NCBI GenBank assembly: GCA_026005075.1
Contig: BPKJ01000003.1
Location: forward strand, 186,001 to 250,000
Source: Lysobacteraceae bacterium
GTDB lineage: Bacteria; Pseudomonadota; Gammaproteobacteria; Xanthomonadales; Xanthomonadaceae
Direction of reading: 5' to 3'
Length of the DNA stretch: 64,000 bases
Position 1 is the stretch's first letter. Each line of letters begins with the position of its first letter. Of this stretch, positions 29,150-37,983 are shown piece by piece. The position numbers and the translations under genes are program-made. The notes under the pieces are model-generated. The model had not been told where the DNA came from. It ran no database searches and saw only the letters and a list, made by a program, of their open reading frames with translations.

Positions 29150-29724
29150 GGCTGCCAGACCGCGAAATGGTCGGCAAGGGCCGGTCGCTGCCGCTCGGGG
29201 GCTTCCAGCTGGCGTTGGCCGACATGGATGAAGCCGAGGATGCGCTCGTTCGCGGCAAGACCCAGGAATGCGGCCACCTCGGGGGCGTAGGCGGCCCAGC
29301 CGGTCAGCCATTGTGCGCCCAGCCCTTCGGCCTCGGCCGCCAGCAGCAGCGAGAAGCACACGCAGGCACCGGACAGCAGTTGCTCCTGCTCGGGAATCCG
29401 GCTTGATCCGTCGATGCGCGCGATCACCACGAGGATCACGGGCGCGGTTCCGAGTTTCTGGCGCTCCTTGTCGAGCTGCGCAGGGGCGGGGGGTGGTGAC
29501 TGCGCCGCCCGTCGCTGCATCACCCATTCCGTGAAGGTCCGGCGCGGCTCGCCTTCGAGGAGGAGGATGCGCCAGGGCGCGAGGCGACCATGGTCCGGGA
29601 CCCGCAGGGCGGTGCTCACCATCCGCTCCAGCACCGCACGCGCGGGCGGCGGTCCAGCCAGCAGCAAGGAAGGGGTCGAGCGGCGTCTGCGCAGCAGCTC
29701 GTGGAGGGGTTCGGGGTCCGTCAT
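29146..29724 (-). CDS. Nitroreductase family protein (YdjA-like)
   Basis: 192 aa. LLRRRRSTPSLLLAGPPPARAVLERMVSTALRVPDHGRLAPWRILLLEG is the FMN-binding N-terminus with a compact architecture like YdjA, and EAEGLGAQWLTGWAAYAPEVAAFLGLAANERILGFIHVG the second FMN-contacting part. Physiological substrate unknown. It is co-transcribed with the exonuclease gene and divergent from the DUF1631 gene across a 147-bp region with a CRP-like operator. Confidence 0.93.
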   Translation of the reverse strand: MTDPEPLHELLRRRRSTPSLLLAGPPPARAVLERMVSTALRVPDHGRLAPWRILLLEGEPRRTFTEWVMQRRAAQSPPPAPAQLDKERQKLGTAPVILVVIARIDGSSRIPEQEQLLSGACVCFSLLLAAEAEGLGAQWLTGWAAYAPEVAAFLGLAANERILGFIHVGQRQLEAPERQRPALADHFAVWQP

Positions 29725-29759
29725 GGCGTAAAGAAATTTTCCGCTTGAAACCTTTGTTG

Positions 29760-29775
29760 TGTGATGGATGTCACG
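29760..29775. promoter_or_regulatory. CRP/Clp/Vfr-type binding site TGTGA-N6-TCACG
   Basis: TGTGATGGATGTCACG matches the family consensus TGTGA-N6-TCACA in 9 of 10 half-site positions. It lies in the unusually AT-rich divergent region between nitroreductase (start 29724) and DUF1631. The centre is about 62 bp upstream of the DUF1631 -10 box and 43 bp from the nitroreductase ATG. In xanthomonads the CRP-like regulator Clp uses this consensus and is inhibited by c-di-GMP. Confidence 0.55.
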
Positions 29776-29808
29776 CTGAAGCGGCGCGAAGCGCGAGTCG
29801 TTTCACGC

Positions 29809-29835
29809 TTGCTGGCCCATTCGCGTCACTATACT
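29809..29835 (+). promoter_or_regulatory. Candidate promoter of the DUF1631 gene
   Basis: TTGCTG (29809-29814), a 15-bp spacer and TATACT (29830-29835). The short spacer suggests activator dependence, in line with the CRP-like site upstream. Leader about 30 nt to the ATG at 29872. Confidence 0.5.
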
Positions 29836-29871
29836 CACCTGCACGACACCCGCTCCCGAAGGCCCAGGAAC

Positions 29872-32310
29872 ATGGAATCGCCCGCGCCCAACAACGTCAT
29901 CGAGATGGCAGGCCGTGGCCAGGGTCCGGCCCATCCCGAGGCCTTCGCCGAGGTGCGCACCATCGGTCTGCGCAAGCTTTGCGGCGTGCTGGCCGACGTG
30001 CTCGACCGCTCCGACGATGCCCTGTTCGACTTCGTCCAGCGGACCAAGAGTAGCAGCGAACAGCAGGAATTCTTCGATGCCATGCGGGAGCTGCGCCGGC
30101 GCCGTGGCGAAGTCGAGCAGCGCTTCCGGCAGGCGCTGGTCGATTCCTTCGTGGGGCTCGAGCGGCGCCGTCCGGTCAAGGTCAGCCTGCACCCGGCCGA
30201 GGCCGGCGAGGCGGGGCTGAGTCTTCTGTCCACCGACGAGCTCGAAGAGCAACTCGCCGCCGAGCAGGTCTCCGGAGTGGCCGATCGGCGTCACGCCGAG
30301 GCCCTGCGGCAGCTCGAGCTGCGGCTTGCCAAGACCGTCGGCATTCCGCTGCTCGATCCCGAGGCCCTGCCGGTGGGCCCGAACACGGTCTGCGCGGCCT
30401 TCCGCAGCGGCTTGCAGGGCCTCGAGCTGACGATCAAGGCCAAGCTGGTCCTGTACAAGCTGTTCGAGCGGGAGCTGCTCGACGCCATGGGCGGGCTGCT
30501 CCACGAATGCAACCAGCGTCTGCATCAGGCCGGCATCCTGCCGGCGGTGCCGCCGACCCGGTCGCCTACGGTGCGGCGGGACGACGGCATCGTCCGGCAG
30601 ACGGTCGGTGACCGCAGGGACGGCGAGGGCGCAGGGTACCCCTCGCAAACGCCGCGAACCGTGGGGCGAAGCGCAGGCTCGGGCATCACCGGGGGCGGCT
30701 CGGAGCATCCGCCGGAGACGATCGACTCGATCTTTGCCTCGGTGCGCGACCTCTGCCAGGCCGTGCTCGAAGCGCAGCGGATGGCGGCGGCAGGTCTGCG
30801 TCCGGGCGAACCCGCGGCCAGGGTGACGCCCCTGCCGCCGCGACCGACGCTCGGCGAGCGCCATGCGCTGTCCGCGTTGCAGTCGCTGCAGGGCAACCCG
30901 CCCGAATCCCTGCTCAGGGCGGTGGACGACCCGCAGGTCTCGCTGAGCCAGCTGCTGAAGGAGGAGCTGCTCAAGCAGGCCGAGCGCATGCAGCTTGGCG
31001 AGCCGGGTGCGGGCCTGGTCGAGCAGGACGAGCAGGCCCTGTTCCTGGTCGGCCTGCTGTTCGATGTGCTGCTCAGCCAGCGCAGCTATGAGCGTCCGGT
31101 TCGCCAGCAGTTCGTGCGGCTCACGGTTCCCTACGCGCGCGCCGCGATCCTCGACCAGCACCTGTTCGCGCTCAAGACCCACCCGGCGCGCCAGCTCCTC
31201 AATGCGCTGGCCGAGGCCTGCGACGGCAACCGCGGCGAGTCGGCGGCGGAGCGCGATCTCCTCAACCGGGTTGGTGCGGTGGTCGACCGGCTGGTGGCGG
31301 AGTTCAACGAGGACATTGCCATCTTCTCCGAGCTGGAGGCGGAGTTCCGCGCCTTCCTCGACCAGCACCGCAAGCGCGTCGAGCTCGCCGAGAAGCGTGC
31401 CGCCGAGGCCCAGAAGGGCCGGGAGCGGCTGGACGAGGCCCGCGCCATGGCGCAGATGGAGCTCGCCACCCTCATGGGGGCACGCTCCGCGCCTCCGGTG
31501 ATCGAGCTGTTCCTGGGGCGCTACTGGACCCACCACCTGGCCGTGGTCTACCTGCGCGAGGGCGGCGCTTCGCCGCGCTACGCCGAGGCGCGCAAGGCCG
31601 GGGAGCGGCTCTGGAACCTGCTGCTGGACTGCGAGTCCGGCAAGGATGTCCCGGACGGCTGGAGGGATGCGCTGCTGCCGGTGCTGGCCAGTTCGGGCGT
31701 GACCGGCCCGTCCGCGACCGAGGTCCTCGATGCCGTCGAGTGGGTTCTGCTGGCGGTGCGTCTTGGCCGGCACGAGGCAGCCAGCAGCCATCCCCTGCCG
31801 GCGGCCATGCAGAACCTGCCGCCGCTGGAGGAGGGAGCGCCGGACGCGGCGGTCGAGGGCGCGGCCGCTGCGACGTCTGCCGCGCAGGCGCCGGCCGCCG
31901 AGGGCGGCGATGTGCCCGCCGTCGAGGAGGACGCACGGACGGCGCCGTCCGAGCCTGCCTACGACGAGGAGGACGTCGCGCGCATCAAGGCGCTCAAGAT
32001 CGGGGCCTGGGTCGAGTTCATCGGTGACAAGGAGGAGTCGATTCCGGCCAAGCTCAGCTGGATCAGCCCGATCTCCTCGCGGCTGTTGTTCGTGACCCGG
32101 CGGGGGATGCGTCATTGCGCGGCCTTGCCGGAGGAGCTGGCCGCGATGATCAAGCAGGGCCGGCTGCGCCTGCGCATCGGCGATACCGCCTTCGAGTACG
32201 CGATGAGTCAGGTGCTCGGCCGCCTCCGCGAGGCCGTGCCCGAGAATGCGGCGGCCGAGGGCGCGCCAGCCACGGACGGGCAGGACGGGCCTCATTCCGC
32301 TACGGATTGA
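29872..32310 (+). CDS. DUF1631 family protein with PilZ-like C-terminal region
   Basis: 812 aa from the ATG at 29872 (MESPAPNN), AGGA 5 bp upstream; the 849-aa track ORF includes the promoter. Mostly alpha-helical and hydrophilic, with a coiled-coil-rich stretch at ~470-530 (FRAFLDQHRKRVELAEKRAAEAQKG) and an acidic, alanine-rich linker at ~645-700. The last ~110 residues (KIGAWVEFIGDKEESIPAKLSWISPISSRLLFVTRRG) resemble the PilZ-like module at the end of DUF1631 proteins, but I do not see a clear RxxxR c-di-GMP motif. Homologues are common in xanthomonads and pseudomonads. Cytoplasmic; function unknown to me. Confidence 0.85.
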   Translation: MESPAPNNVIEMAGRGQGPAHPEAFAEVRTIGLRKLCGVLADVLDRSDDALFDFVQRTKSSSEQQEFFDAMRELRRRRGEVEQRFRQALVDSFVGLERRRPVKVSLHPAEAGEAGLSLLSTDELEEQLAAEQVSGVADRRHAEALRQLELRLAKTVGIPLLDPEALPVGPNTVCAAFRSGLQGLELTIKAKLVLYKLFERELLDAMGGLLHECNQRLHQAGILPAVPPTRSPTVRRDDGIVRQTVGDRRDGEGAGYPSQTPRTVGRSAGSGITGGGSEHPPETIDSIFASVRDLCQAVLEAQRMAAAGLRPGEPAARVTPLPPRPTLGERHALSALQSLQGNPPESLLRAVDDPQVSLSQLLKEELLKQAERMQLGEPGAGLVEQDEQALFLVGLLFDVLLSQRSYERPVRQQFVRLTVPYARAAILDQHLFALKTHPARQLLNALAEACDGNRGESAAERDLLNRVGAVVDRLVAEFNEDIAIFSELEAEFRAFLDQHRKRVELAEKRAAEAQKGRERLDEARAMAQMELATLMGARSAPPVIELFLGRYWTHHLAVVYLREGGASPRYAEARKAGERLWNLLLDCESGKDVPDGWRDALLPVLASSGVTGPSATEVLDAVEWVLLAVRLGRHEAASSHPLPAAMQNLPPLEEGAPDAAVEGAAAATSAAQAPAAEGGDVPAVEEDARTAPSEPAYDEEDVARIKALKIGAWVEFIGDKEESIPAKLSWISPISSRLLFVTRRGMRHCAALPEELAAMIKQGRLRLRIGDTAFEYAMSQVLGRLREAVPENAAAEGAPATDGQDGPHSATD

Positions 32311-32388
32311 GGATATCCATCGGCGGGCCCCACAAGCGCCGGACCTTGGGATAGGATCGGCATCCGGATCCATCGACAAGGGGGTGCT

Positions 32389-33516
32389 ATGCCGATCACG
32401 GTCGCGGCGGTGCGGGAGAACGCCCCGCACGAGCGTCGCCTCGCGCTGACGCCCGAGGTGGCGAAGAAGCTCAAGGCGCTGGGCGTGGAGGTGTTGCTCG
32501 AGAGGGGCATCGGCGAGCGCACCCACGTGCCGGATGCCCTCTACCAGGGGGTGGAGATCGGCGACACGGCGGCGGCGGTGATCGCGCGTGCCGATGTCCT
32601 GCTCAAGGTCCAGCCGCCGCGGCCCGAGGAGATTGCCGCCTTGCGCGAGGGCGCGGTGGTGATCGGGTTCATGGCGCCCCATGCCGATGACGACCGGGTA
32701 CGGGCGCTGCGGGACCGCCGCATCACCGCCTTCGCGATGGAGCTTTTGCCGCGCACCACCCGGGCGCAGGCCATGGACGTGCTCAGCTCCCAGGCAGGCA
32801 TGGCCGGCTACAAGGCGGTGCTGATCGCGGCCCAGGTCTGCGGCAAGTTCTTCCCGATGCTGACCACGGCGGCCGGAACCATCCGGCCCTCGCGCGTGCT
32901 GGTGATCGGCGCGGGCGTGGCCGGGCTGCAGGCCATCGCCACCGCGCGCCGGCTCGGGGCTCAGGTGGAGGGCTTCGACGTGCGTCCCGAGGTGCGCGAG
33001 CAGATCGAGTCGCTGGGTGCGAAGTTCCTCGATCTTGGCGTGACCGCCGCGGGCAGCGGCGGCTATGCCCGCGAACTCACTGCCGAGGAACGCGCCGAGC
33101 AGCAGCGGCGGCTGGCCGAACACATCAAGTCGGTCGACGTCATCATCACCACCGCGGCGGTGCCCGGCCGTCCGGCGCCGAAGATCATCAGTGCCTCGAT
33201 GGTGGGCGGCATGAAGGCCGGCAGCGTCATCGTCGATGTCGCGGCCGAGACCGGCGGCAACTGCGAGCTGACCCGGCCGGGCGAGACCGTGGAAAGCGGG
33301 GGAGTGACCGTCGTCGGGCCGCTCAACCTGCCCTCGATGGGCGCGATCCATGCCTCGGAGATGTACGCGCGCAACCTGTTCAACTTCCTTTCGCTGATGA
33401 TCCGCGACGGCGCCCTGCACCTCGACTGGGAGGACGATCTGGTGGCGGGGACCTGCCTGACCCACGGCGGCGAGATTCGCCACGCCGCGACCCAGCAACG
33501 CATCGAGGGGGCCTGA
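32389..33516 (+). CDS. pntAa: NAD(P) transhydrogenase subunit alpha part 1
   Basis: 375 aa; the soluble NAD(H)-binding domain I. RRLALTPEVAKKLKALG, SSQAGMAGYKAVLIAA, the Rossmann motif VLVIGAGVAGLQAIATARRLGA and ETVESGGVTVVGPLNLPS are family marks. It stops where domain I ends, so the alpha subunit is split into two genes, unlike E. coli. First gene of pntAa-pntAb-pntB, coupling the proton gradient to NADPH formation. A TAGGAT box at 32352-32357 may be its -10. Confidence 0.97.
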   Translation: MPITVAAVRENAPHERRLALTPEVAKKLKALGVEVLLERGIGERTHVPDALYQGVEIGDTAAAVIARADVLLKVQPPRPEEIAALREGAVVIGFMAPHADDDRVRALRDRRITAFAMELLPRTTRAQAMDVLSSQAGMAGYKAVLIAAQVCGKFFPMLTTAAGTIRPSRVLVIGAGVAGLQAIATARRLGAQVEGFDVRPEVREQIESLGAKFLDLGVTAAGSGGYARELTAEERAEQQRRLAEHIKSVDVIITTAAVPGRPAPKIISASMVGGMKAGSVIVDVAAETGGNCELTRPGETVESGGVTVVGPLNLPSMGAIHASEMYARNLFNFLSLMIRDGALHLDWEDDLVAGTCLTHGGEIRHAATQQRIEGA

Positions 33517-33518
33517 GC

Positions 33519-33812
33519 ATGGACGGATTCGTCGCGCTTTACATCTTCATGCTGGCGGCCTTCACCGGCCACGTGATCATCTCTCGGGTGCCGGTGATCC
33601 TGCACACGCCGCTGATGTCCGGCTCCAACTTCGTCCATGGCATCGTCGTCGTCGGCGGCATGGTGGCGCTGGCCCACGCCGACACCGACCTCGAACGGGC
33701 GATCGGCTTCATCGCGGTGCTGCTGGGTGCAGGCAACGCGGTGGGCGGTTACGTGGTGACCGAGCGCATGCTCGAGATGTTCAAGTCGAGCCGCAAGGGA
33801 GGTGCGCAATGA
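33519..33812 (+). CDS. pntAb: NAD(P) transhydrogenase subunit alpha part 2
   Basis: 97 aa with three membrane segments (ALYIFMLAAFTGHVIISRVP, SNFVHGIVVVGGMVALAHA, AIGFIAVLLGAGNAVGGYVV), the membrane part of the split alpha subunit. It begins 2 bp after pntAa and its stop overlaps the pntB ATG, so the three subunits are translated together. Confidence 0.96.
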   Translation: MDGFVALYIFMLAAFTGHVIISRVPVILHTPLMSGSNFVHGIVVVGGMVALAHADTDLERAIGFIAVLLGAGNAVGGYVVTERMLEMFKSSRKGGAQ

Positions 33813-35269
33813 GCCTTCCCGTGGTCCTCGACTTCCTCGCCCGGGCGAGCTACTTCGGCGCCGCCGTGCTGTTCATCCTCGGCCTGATGAAGATGGGCTC
33901 GCCGGTCACCGCGCGGCAGGGCATCCGCTGGGCCGGCGTGGGCATGGTCATCGCCACCCTGGTCACCTTCTTCGCCCCCTCGACCTGGGGCGAGCACGGC
34001 ATCGACCGCACCAACCTCGTGCTCATGGTGGTGGCCATCGCGCTGAGCTTCGTGTTCTGGATCTGGGGCCGGCGTGTGCCGATCACCGACATGCCGCAGA
34101 TGGTGGCCATCTTCAACGGCATGGGCGGTGGCTCGGCGGCGGCCATCGGCGCTGCGGCGATGGTCAACGCGGCCTCGTTCCGGGGCGTTTGCGATGCCGA
34201 GGCGCTGGCGGCCCATGCCTGCCTCGATGCGACCTACGCCATCCTCGCCATCCTCGGATCGCTGATCGGCGCGGTGTCCTTCTCCGGTTCGGTGATCGCC
34301 TGGGCCAAGCTCGATGGGCGGCTCGACAAGCGCGTCACCTTCCCCGGCCAGCAGGTGCTCAACCTGCTCGTGTTCGTCGGCCTGCTCGCGCTGGGTGGCT
34401 ATCTGGTCGGCACCCTCGACGTGAGCCTGGTGATCGTGTTCTTCGTCGTGGCCCTGCTGCTGGGCATCCTGATGACCCTGCCGATCGGTGGCGCCGACAT
34501 GCCGGTCGTGATCTCGCTCTACAACGCCTTCACCGGGCTTGCGGTGGCCTTCGAGGGCTACGTCCTGCAGAACCAGGCGCTGATCATCGCCGGCACCGTG
34601 GTGGGGGCGGCGGGCATGCTGCTGACCCAGCTCATGGCCAAGGCCATGAACCGCCCGATCCGCAACGTGCTGTTCTCCAACTTCGGCGGTGGCGGTGCCG
34701 GTGGTGAGGCGATGCAGGGCACGATGAAGCCGATCGATGCGGCGGACGCGGCCTCGCTGCTCTACCTCGCCGAGCGGGTGATCATCGTGCCGGGCTACGG
34801 CATGGCCGTCGCCCAGGCGCAGCACAAGATCTGGGAGCTTTGCAAGCAGCTGATCGCCCGCGGCAAGGAGGTCAAGTTCGCGATCCATCCGGTTGCCGGA
34901 CGGATGCCCGGGCACATGAACGTGCTGCTCGCCGAGGCCGGCGTGCCCTACGACCTGATCGCCGACATGGATGACATCAATCCCGAGTTCAAGACCTGCG
35001 ACGTTGCCATCGTCATCGGCGCCAACGACGTGGTCAATCCGGTGGCCAGGACCGACAAGTCCAGCCCGATCTACGGCATGCCCATCCTCGACGTGATCGA
35101 TGCCAAGAACGTCATCGTCATCAAGCGCGGCAAGGGCACGGGCTTTGCCGGCATCGAGAACGCGCTGTTCTATGCCGACAACACGCGCATGCTGTATGCC
35201 GACGGGCAGGAGGCGGCCAACCGCCTGATCACCGAGCTCAAGGCGCTCGATGGGGGTGGAGGGCACTGA
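33809..35269 (+). CDS. pntB: NAD(P) transhydrogenase subunit beta
   Basis: 486 aa. About nine membrane helices form part of the proton channel (domain II; GRRVPITDMPQMVAIFNGMGGGSAA), followed by the NADP(H)-binding domain III from ~310: VIIVPGYGMAVAQAQ, HPVAGRMPGHMNVLLAEA, VAIVIGANDVVNPVA, GMPILDVIDAKNVIVIKRG. Complete. Ends 73 bp before the convergent rlmI stop; that GC-rich gap has no clear U-tract terminator. Confidence 0.98.
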   Translation: MSLPVVLDFLARASYFGAAVLFILGLMKMGSPVTARQGIRWAGVGMVIATLVTFFAPSTWGEHGIDRTNLVLMVVAIALSFVFWIWGRRVPITDMPQMVAIFNGMGGGSAAAIGAAAMVNAASFRGVCDAEALAAHACLDATYAILAILGSLIGAVSFSGSVIAWAKLDGRLDKRVTFPGQQVLNLLVFVGLLALGGYLVGTLDVSLVIVFFVVALLLGILMTLPIGGADMPVVISLYNAFTGLAVAFEGYVLQNQALIIAGTVVGAAGMLLTQLMAKAMNRPIRNVLFSNFGGGGAGGEAMQGTMKPIDAADAASLLYLAERVIIVPGYGMAVAQAQHKIWELCKQLIARGKEVKFAIHPVAGRMPGHMNVLLAEAGVPYDLIADMDDINPEFKTCDVAIVIGANDVVNPVARTDKSSPIYGMPILDVIDAKNVIVIKRGKGTGFAGIENALFYADNTRMLYADGQEAANRLITELKALDGGGGH

Positions 35270-35341
35270 AGCCGGCGCCGTGCGCGCGCCGTGCCGGTGC
35301 GGCGCGGCGCGCCAAGGGCCGGCAGACCGGGGCGGTTGCCC

Positions 35342-36544
35342 TCAGGCCGGCAGCACCCGGCAGAGAAAGCCCTTGAGGTACTCGGTCTCCGGGATCGCCG
35401 CGTGCAGGGGGTGGTCGGCGGACTGGTGCAGGCTGGCCAGCACCTGCACCTGACGGTCGAGGTGGCGCGCCGCGGCCTGGACCGCCTCCAGCAGGGCGGT
35501 GCGGGGCATGTGGTAGCTGCACGACGCCGTGACCAGGAGGCCGTCGCGGCAGAGCACCTGCATGGCGGCCTCGTTGATCCGGCGGTAGGCCCGCGCGCCC
35601 TCGCGGAAGTCCTTGCGCCGCTTGACGAAAGCCGGGGGGTCGAGGATGACCACGTCCCAGTGCCGGCGTTCGGCGCGGGCGTTGCGCAGGAAGTCGAAGG
35701 CGTCGACATGCGCGGCCTGCACCCGGTCGCCCACGCCGTTCTGCGCGGCGTTGCGTTCGACCAGCGCGCAGGCGTCCGCGGAGGCGTCCACGCAGGTCAC
35801 GTGCTCGGCGCCCGCCAGGGCCGCACGCACGCCCCAGGCACCGACGTAGCTGAACAGGTCGAGCACGCGCGCTCCGGCCAGCCAGGGCAGGACGCGCTCG
35901 CGGTTGTCGCGCTGGTCGTAGAACCAGCCGGTCTTCTGGCCGCCGGCGACCGCGGCTTCGAAGCAGGCACCGGATTCCTCGATGCGGACGCGCTCCGGCA
36001 GTGGGCCGTGGCTGGCCAGCACCTCGCTGGCCAGGTCCTCGAGCCTGCGCATGGAGCCGTCGTTCTTCCAGACGATGCTGGATGGCCCGAGAACCTTGTG
36101 CAGGGCGGCATCCACCTCCTCGCGCAGGTGCTCGATCCCGGCGGTGGTGGCCTGGCAGACCAGCACCTCGCCGAACCGGTCGACGGTCAGACCCGGCACG
36201 CCGTCGCTCTCGCCGAACAGCAGGCGGTAGTAGGGTGCCTCGCGGCAGCGTTGACGCAAGGACAGCGCCACGTTCAGGCGGTGCACGAACAGCGAGCGGT
36301 TCAGGGCATGGCCCTGACGGTCGACGAGGCGGGCGCAGATCAGCGAATGCGGGTTGACGTAGCCGCTGCCCAGCACGCGCCCGTCATGGGCGGCGATGAG
36401 GACGGGCTGGCCGGGCGCGAAGCGGTCGAGCGGGGTGCGCTGGCCGTCGATCTCGTTGCTGAACACCCACAGATGACCGGCGCGCAGGCGGCGCTCCTCG
36501 CCCCGGCGCAGCAGCAGGGTAGGGTAGTCGGCGGTGGCGGACAT
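35342..36544 (-). CDS. rlmI: 23S rRNA (cytosine1962-C5)-methyltransferase RlmI
   Basis: 400 aa. N-terminal PUA domain (LRRGEERRLRAGHLWVFSNEID, GSGYVNPHSLICARLVD), a central EEHEE-type region (YYRLLFGESDGVPGLTVDRFGEVLV), then a Rossmann methyltransferase domain: VLDLFSYVGAWGVRAALAGA for SAM, VVILDPPAFVK, and catalytic Cys in LVTASCSYHM. It modifies C1962 of 23S rRNA. The ribosome site GAAGGAAG lies a few bases before the ATG. Confidence 0.95.
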   Translation of the reverse strand: MSATADYPTLLLRRGEERRLRAGHLWVFSNEIDGQRTPLDRFAPGQPVLIAAHDGRVLGSGYVNPHSLICARLVDRQGHALNRSLFVHRLNVALSLRQRCREAPYYRLLFGESDGVPGLTVDRFGEVLVCQATTAGIEHLREEVDAALHKVLGPSSIVWKNDGSMRRLEDLASEVLASHGPLPERVRIEESGACFEAAVAGGQKTGWFYDQRDNRERVLPWLAGARVLDLFSYVGAWGVRAALAGAEHVTCVDASADACALVERNAAQNGVGDRVQAAHVDAFDFLRNARAERRHWDVVILDPPAFVKRRKDFREGARAYRRINEAAMQVLCRDGLLVTASCSYHMPRTALLEAVQAAARHLDRQVQVLASLHQSADHPLHAAIPETEYLKGFLCRVLPA

Positions 36545-36570
36545 CGTAGCTTCCTTCTCGGGACCGGCGC

Positions 36571-36576
36571 AGTGTA
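36571..36576 (-). promoter_or_regulatory. -10 box TACACT for rlmI
   Basis: Minus-strand CGCTACACTGCG lies 27 bp before the rlmI ATG, leaving a leader of about 20 nt with a GAAGGAAG ribosome site. No obvious -35. Confidence 0.45.
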
Positions 36577-36604
36577 GCGGGCCCGCGATCCGCCTTGCTG
36601 CGCC

Positions 36605-36994
36605 CTAGCCCAGCAGGCGCGGACCGAGCAGCAGTCCGAAGCTCAGGACCACGTTCAGCATCAGCACGAACACCGCGGCCGAACCCATGTCCTTGGCACG
36701 CCCGGCAAGCTCATGGTACTCGGCCCCGTAGCGTTCGATCAGGGCCTCGATCGCCGAGTTGAGCAGTTCCGCGCTCAGCACCAGCAGCAGGCTGCCCACC
36801 AGCCACGCCTTCTCGAGCGGACTTGCGCCCCAGTGCAGGGCTGCGGGCGCAAGGAGCACGAAGACATAGACCTCGAGGCGGAAGGAGGACTCCAGCCGCC
36901 ACGCCGCACGCAGCCCCTTCAGCGACCAGATCAGGGCCCGCCAGACCCCGACCGGGCCGCGCGGCAGGAAGCTGCCTTGTTCGGTGTCGGCCAT
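36605..36994 (-). CDS. dgkA: Diacylglycerol kinase
   Basis: 129 aa from the ATG at 36994 (MADTEQGSFLP). Small trimeric membrane kinase that recycles diacylglycerol to phosphatidic acid. Three membrane segments; AELLNSAIEALIERYGAEYHELAGRAKDMGSAAVFV contains the catalytic Glu and conserved AKDMGSAA motif. Full length for the family. It lies just upstream of rlmI on the same strand and may share transcription with it. Confidence 0.96.
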   Translation of the reverse strand: MADTEQGSFLPRGPVGVWRALIWSLKGLRAAWRLESSFRLEVYVFVLLAPAALHWGASPLEKAWLVGSLLLVLSAELLNSAIEALIERYGAEYHELAGRAKDMGSAAVFVLMLNVVLSFGLLLGPRLLG

Positions 36995-37209
36995 TCGCCC
37001 TTCCGTATTCCGCCCACCCGGGCGCCGCGCGGATGATGCCAACCGCTCGGGCCGGCCACAAGCCGCGAGGTCGCGGCCAGCGTCGGCCGCCGGCGGACGG
37101 CCGGCGATCGCGGCAAAGCCTGCAAGCCCGTGCGACTTGGGTCAGAATCGAGCCAGGGCGGGGCCGGGCCTGGCTCCGTGCCCTGGGTTCCTGCGATGGG
37201 AGGAGAACG

Positions 37210-37887
37210 ATGTTCGATCCGGAACGCCTGCTTGGGCAGATGGTGTCGGGTGCGCTGGGCGGTGCGCTCGGCGGGCGGCGGCGCGGCGGCCGTGGGCTGG
37301 GTGGCCTGGTCGGGGGCAGCGGCCTTGGCAAGGCCCAGCTCGGGCTGGGTCTGCTGGGCGTGGCCATGGCCGCGTGGGAGCACTACAGCGCGGGGCAGGG
37401 CGGGTCCGCGGCGTCGGCTCCGGCGCCTGCGGCCCCGGTGCCCCCGCCGCCCCCCGCGCAGGCCTCGGCGGTGCCGCCCCCGCCCCCGCCTCCCGCGGGA
37501 GGTGCGCAAACGGTGGCCGCGCCCTCGCTGGACCTGCGACGCCAGCAGGCCGTGCTGCTGATCCGCGCGATGATCGCGGCGGCGGCGGCGGACGGCCGGA
37601 TCGATGCGGCGGAGCGCTCCGGCATCCTCGACCGCGCGCGCGGGCTGGGCGGCGATGGCGAGGACCTGCGCTTCCTCGAGGCCGAGCTGGGGCGGCCCTT
37701 GAGCCTGGACGAGCTGGTCGCGCAGACCCCGGCGTCGATGGCGGCCGAGGTCTATGCGGCGGCCCTGTGCGCGATCGATCCCGACACCGAGCAGGAACGC
37801 TCCTGGCTGCAGGATCTGGCCGCGCGGCTCGGCATCGATCCCGCCGAGCGCGAACGCGTGCACGCCGCGCTGGCCGCGGGGCGCTGA
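37210..37887 (+). CDS. DUF533/TerB-like protein with proline-rich linker
   Basis: 225 aa from the ATG at 37210, directly behind AGGAGAACG. Residues 1-60 are glycine-rich with a weak hydrophobic helix (LGKAQLGLGLLGVAMAAWEHY). Residues ~70-100 are a proline-rich linker (APVPPPPPAQASAVPPPPPPP). Residues ~110-225 form a TerB-like helical domain with paired acidic motifs (AAADGRIDAAERSGIL, CAIDPDTEQERSWL), as in YebE/DUF533 proteins. TerB-like domains are linked to metal binding and membrane stress. It is followed by an AIM24-type gene, a recurring partner of TerB-like proteins. Confidence 0.82.
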   Translation: MFDPERLLGQMVSGALGGALGGRRRGGRGLGGLVGGSGLGKAQLGLGLLGVAMAAWEHYSAGQGGSAASAPAPAAPVPPPPPAQASAVPPPPPPPAGGAQTVAAPSLDLRRQQAVLLIRAMIAAAAADGRIDAAERSGILDRARGLGGDGEDLRFLEAELGRPLSLDELVAQTPASMAAEVYAAALCAIDPDTEQERSWLQDLAARLGIDPAERERVHAALAAGR

Positions 37888-37983
37888 ACGGGGTCACCCG
37901 CGGCGCGCTCCGGCGTCAAGGCAGCCGGGCTGCGCGTGCGGCCCGGACGCCTCCGATCGAAACCATGCAGAGGAAGAGCAACC

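Noticed and set aside
29803-33498. 1231-aa minus-strand ORF opposite DUF1631 and pntAa
   Set aside because: Antisense shadow spanning two well-supported genes.
35270-35341. Terminator between pntB and rlmI
   Set aside because: The region is GC-rich with partial dyads but no stable stem followed by a U tract on either strand.
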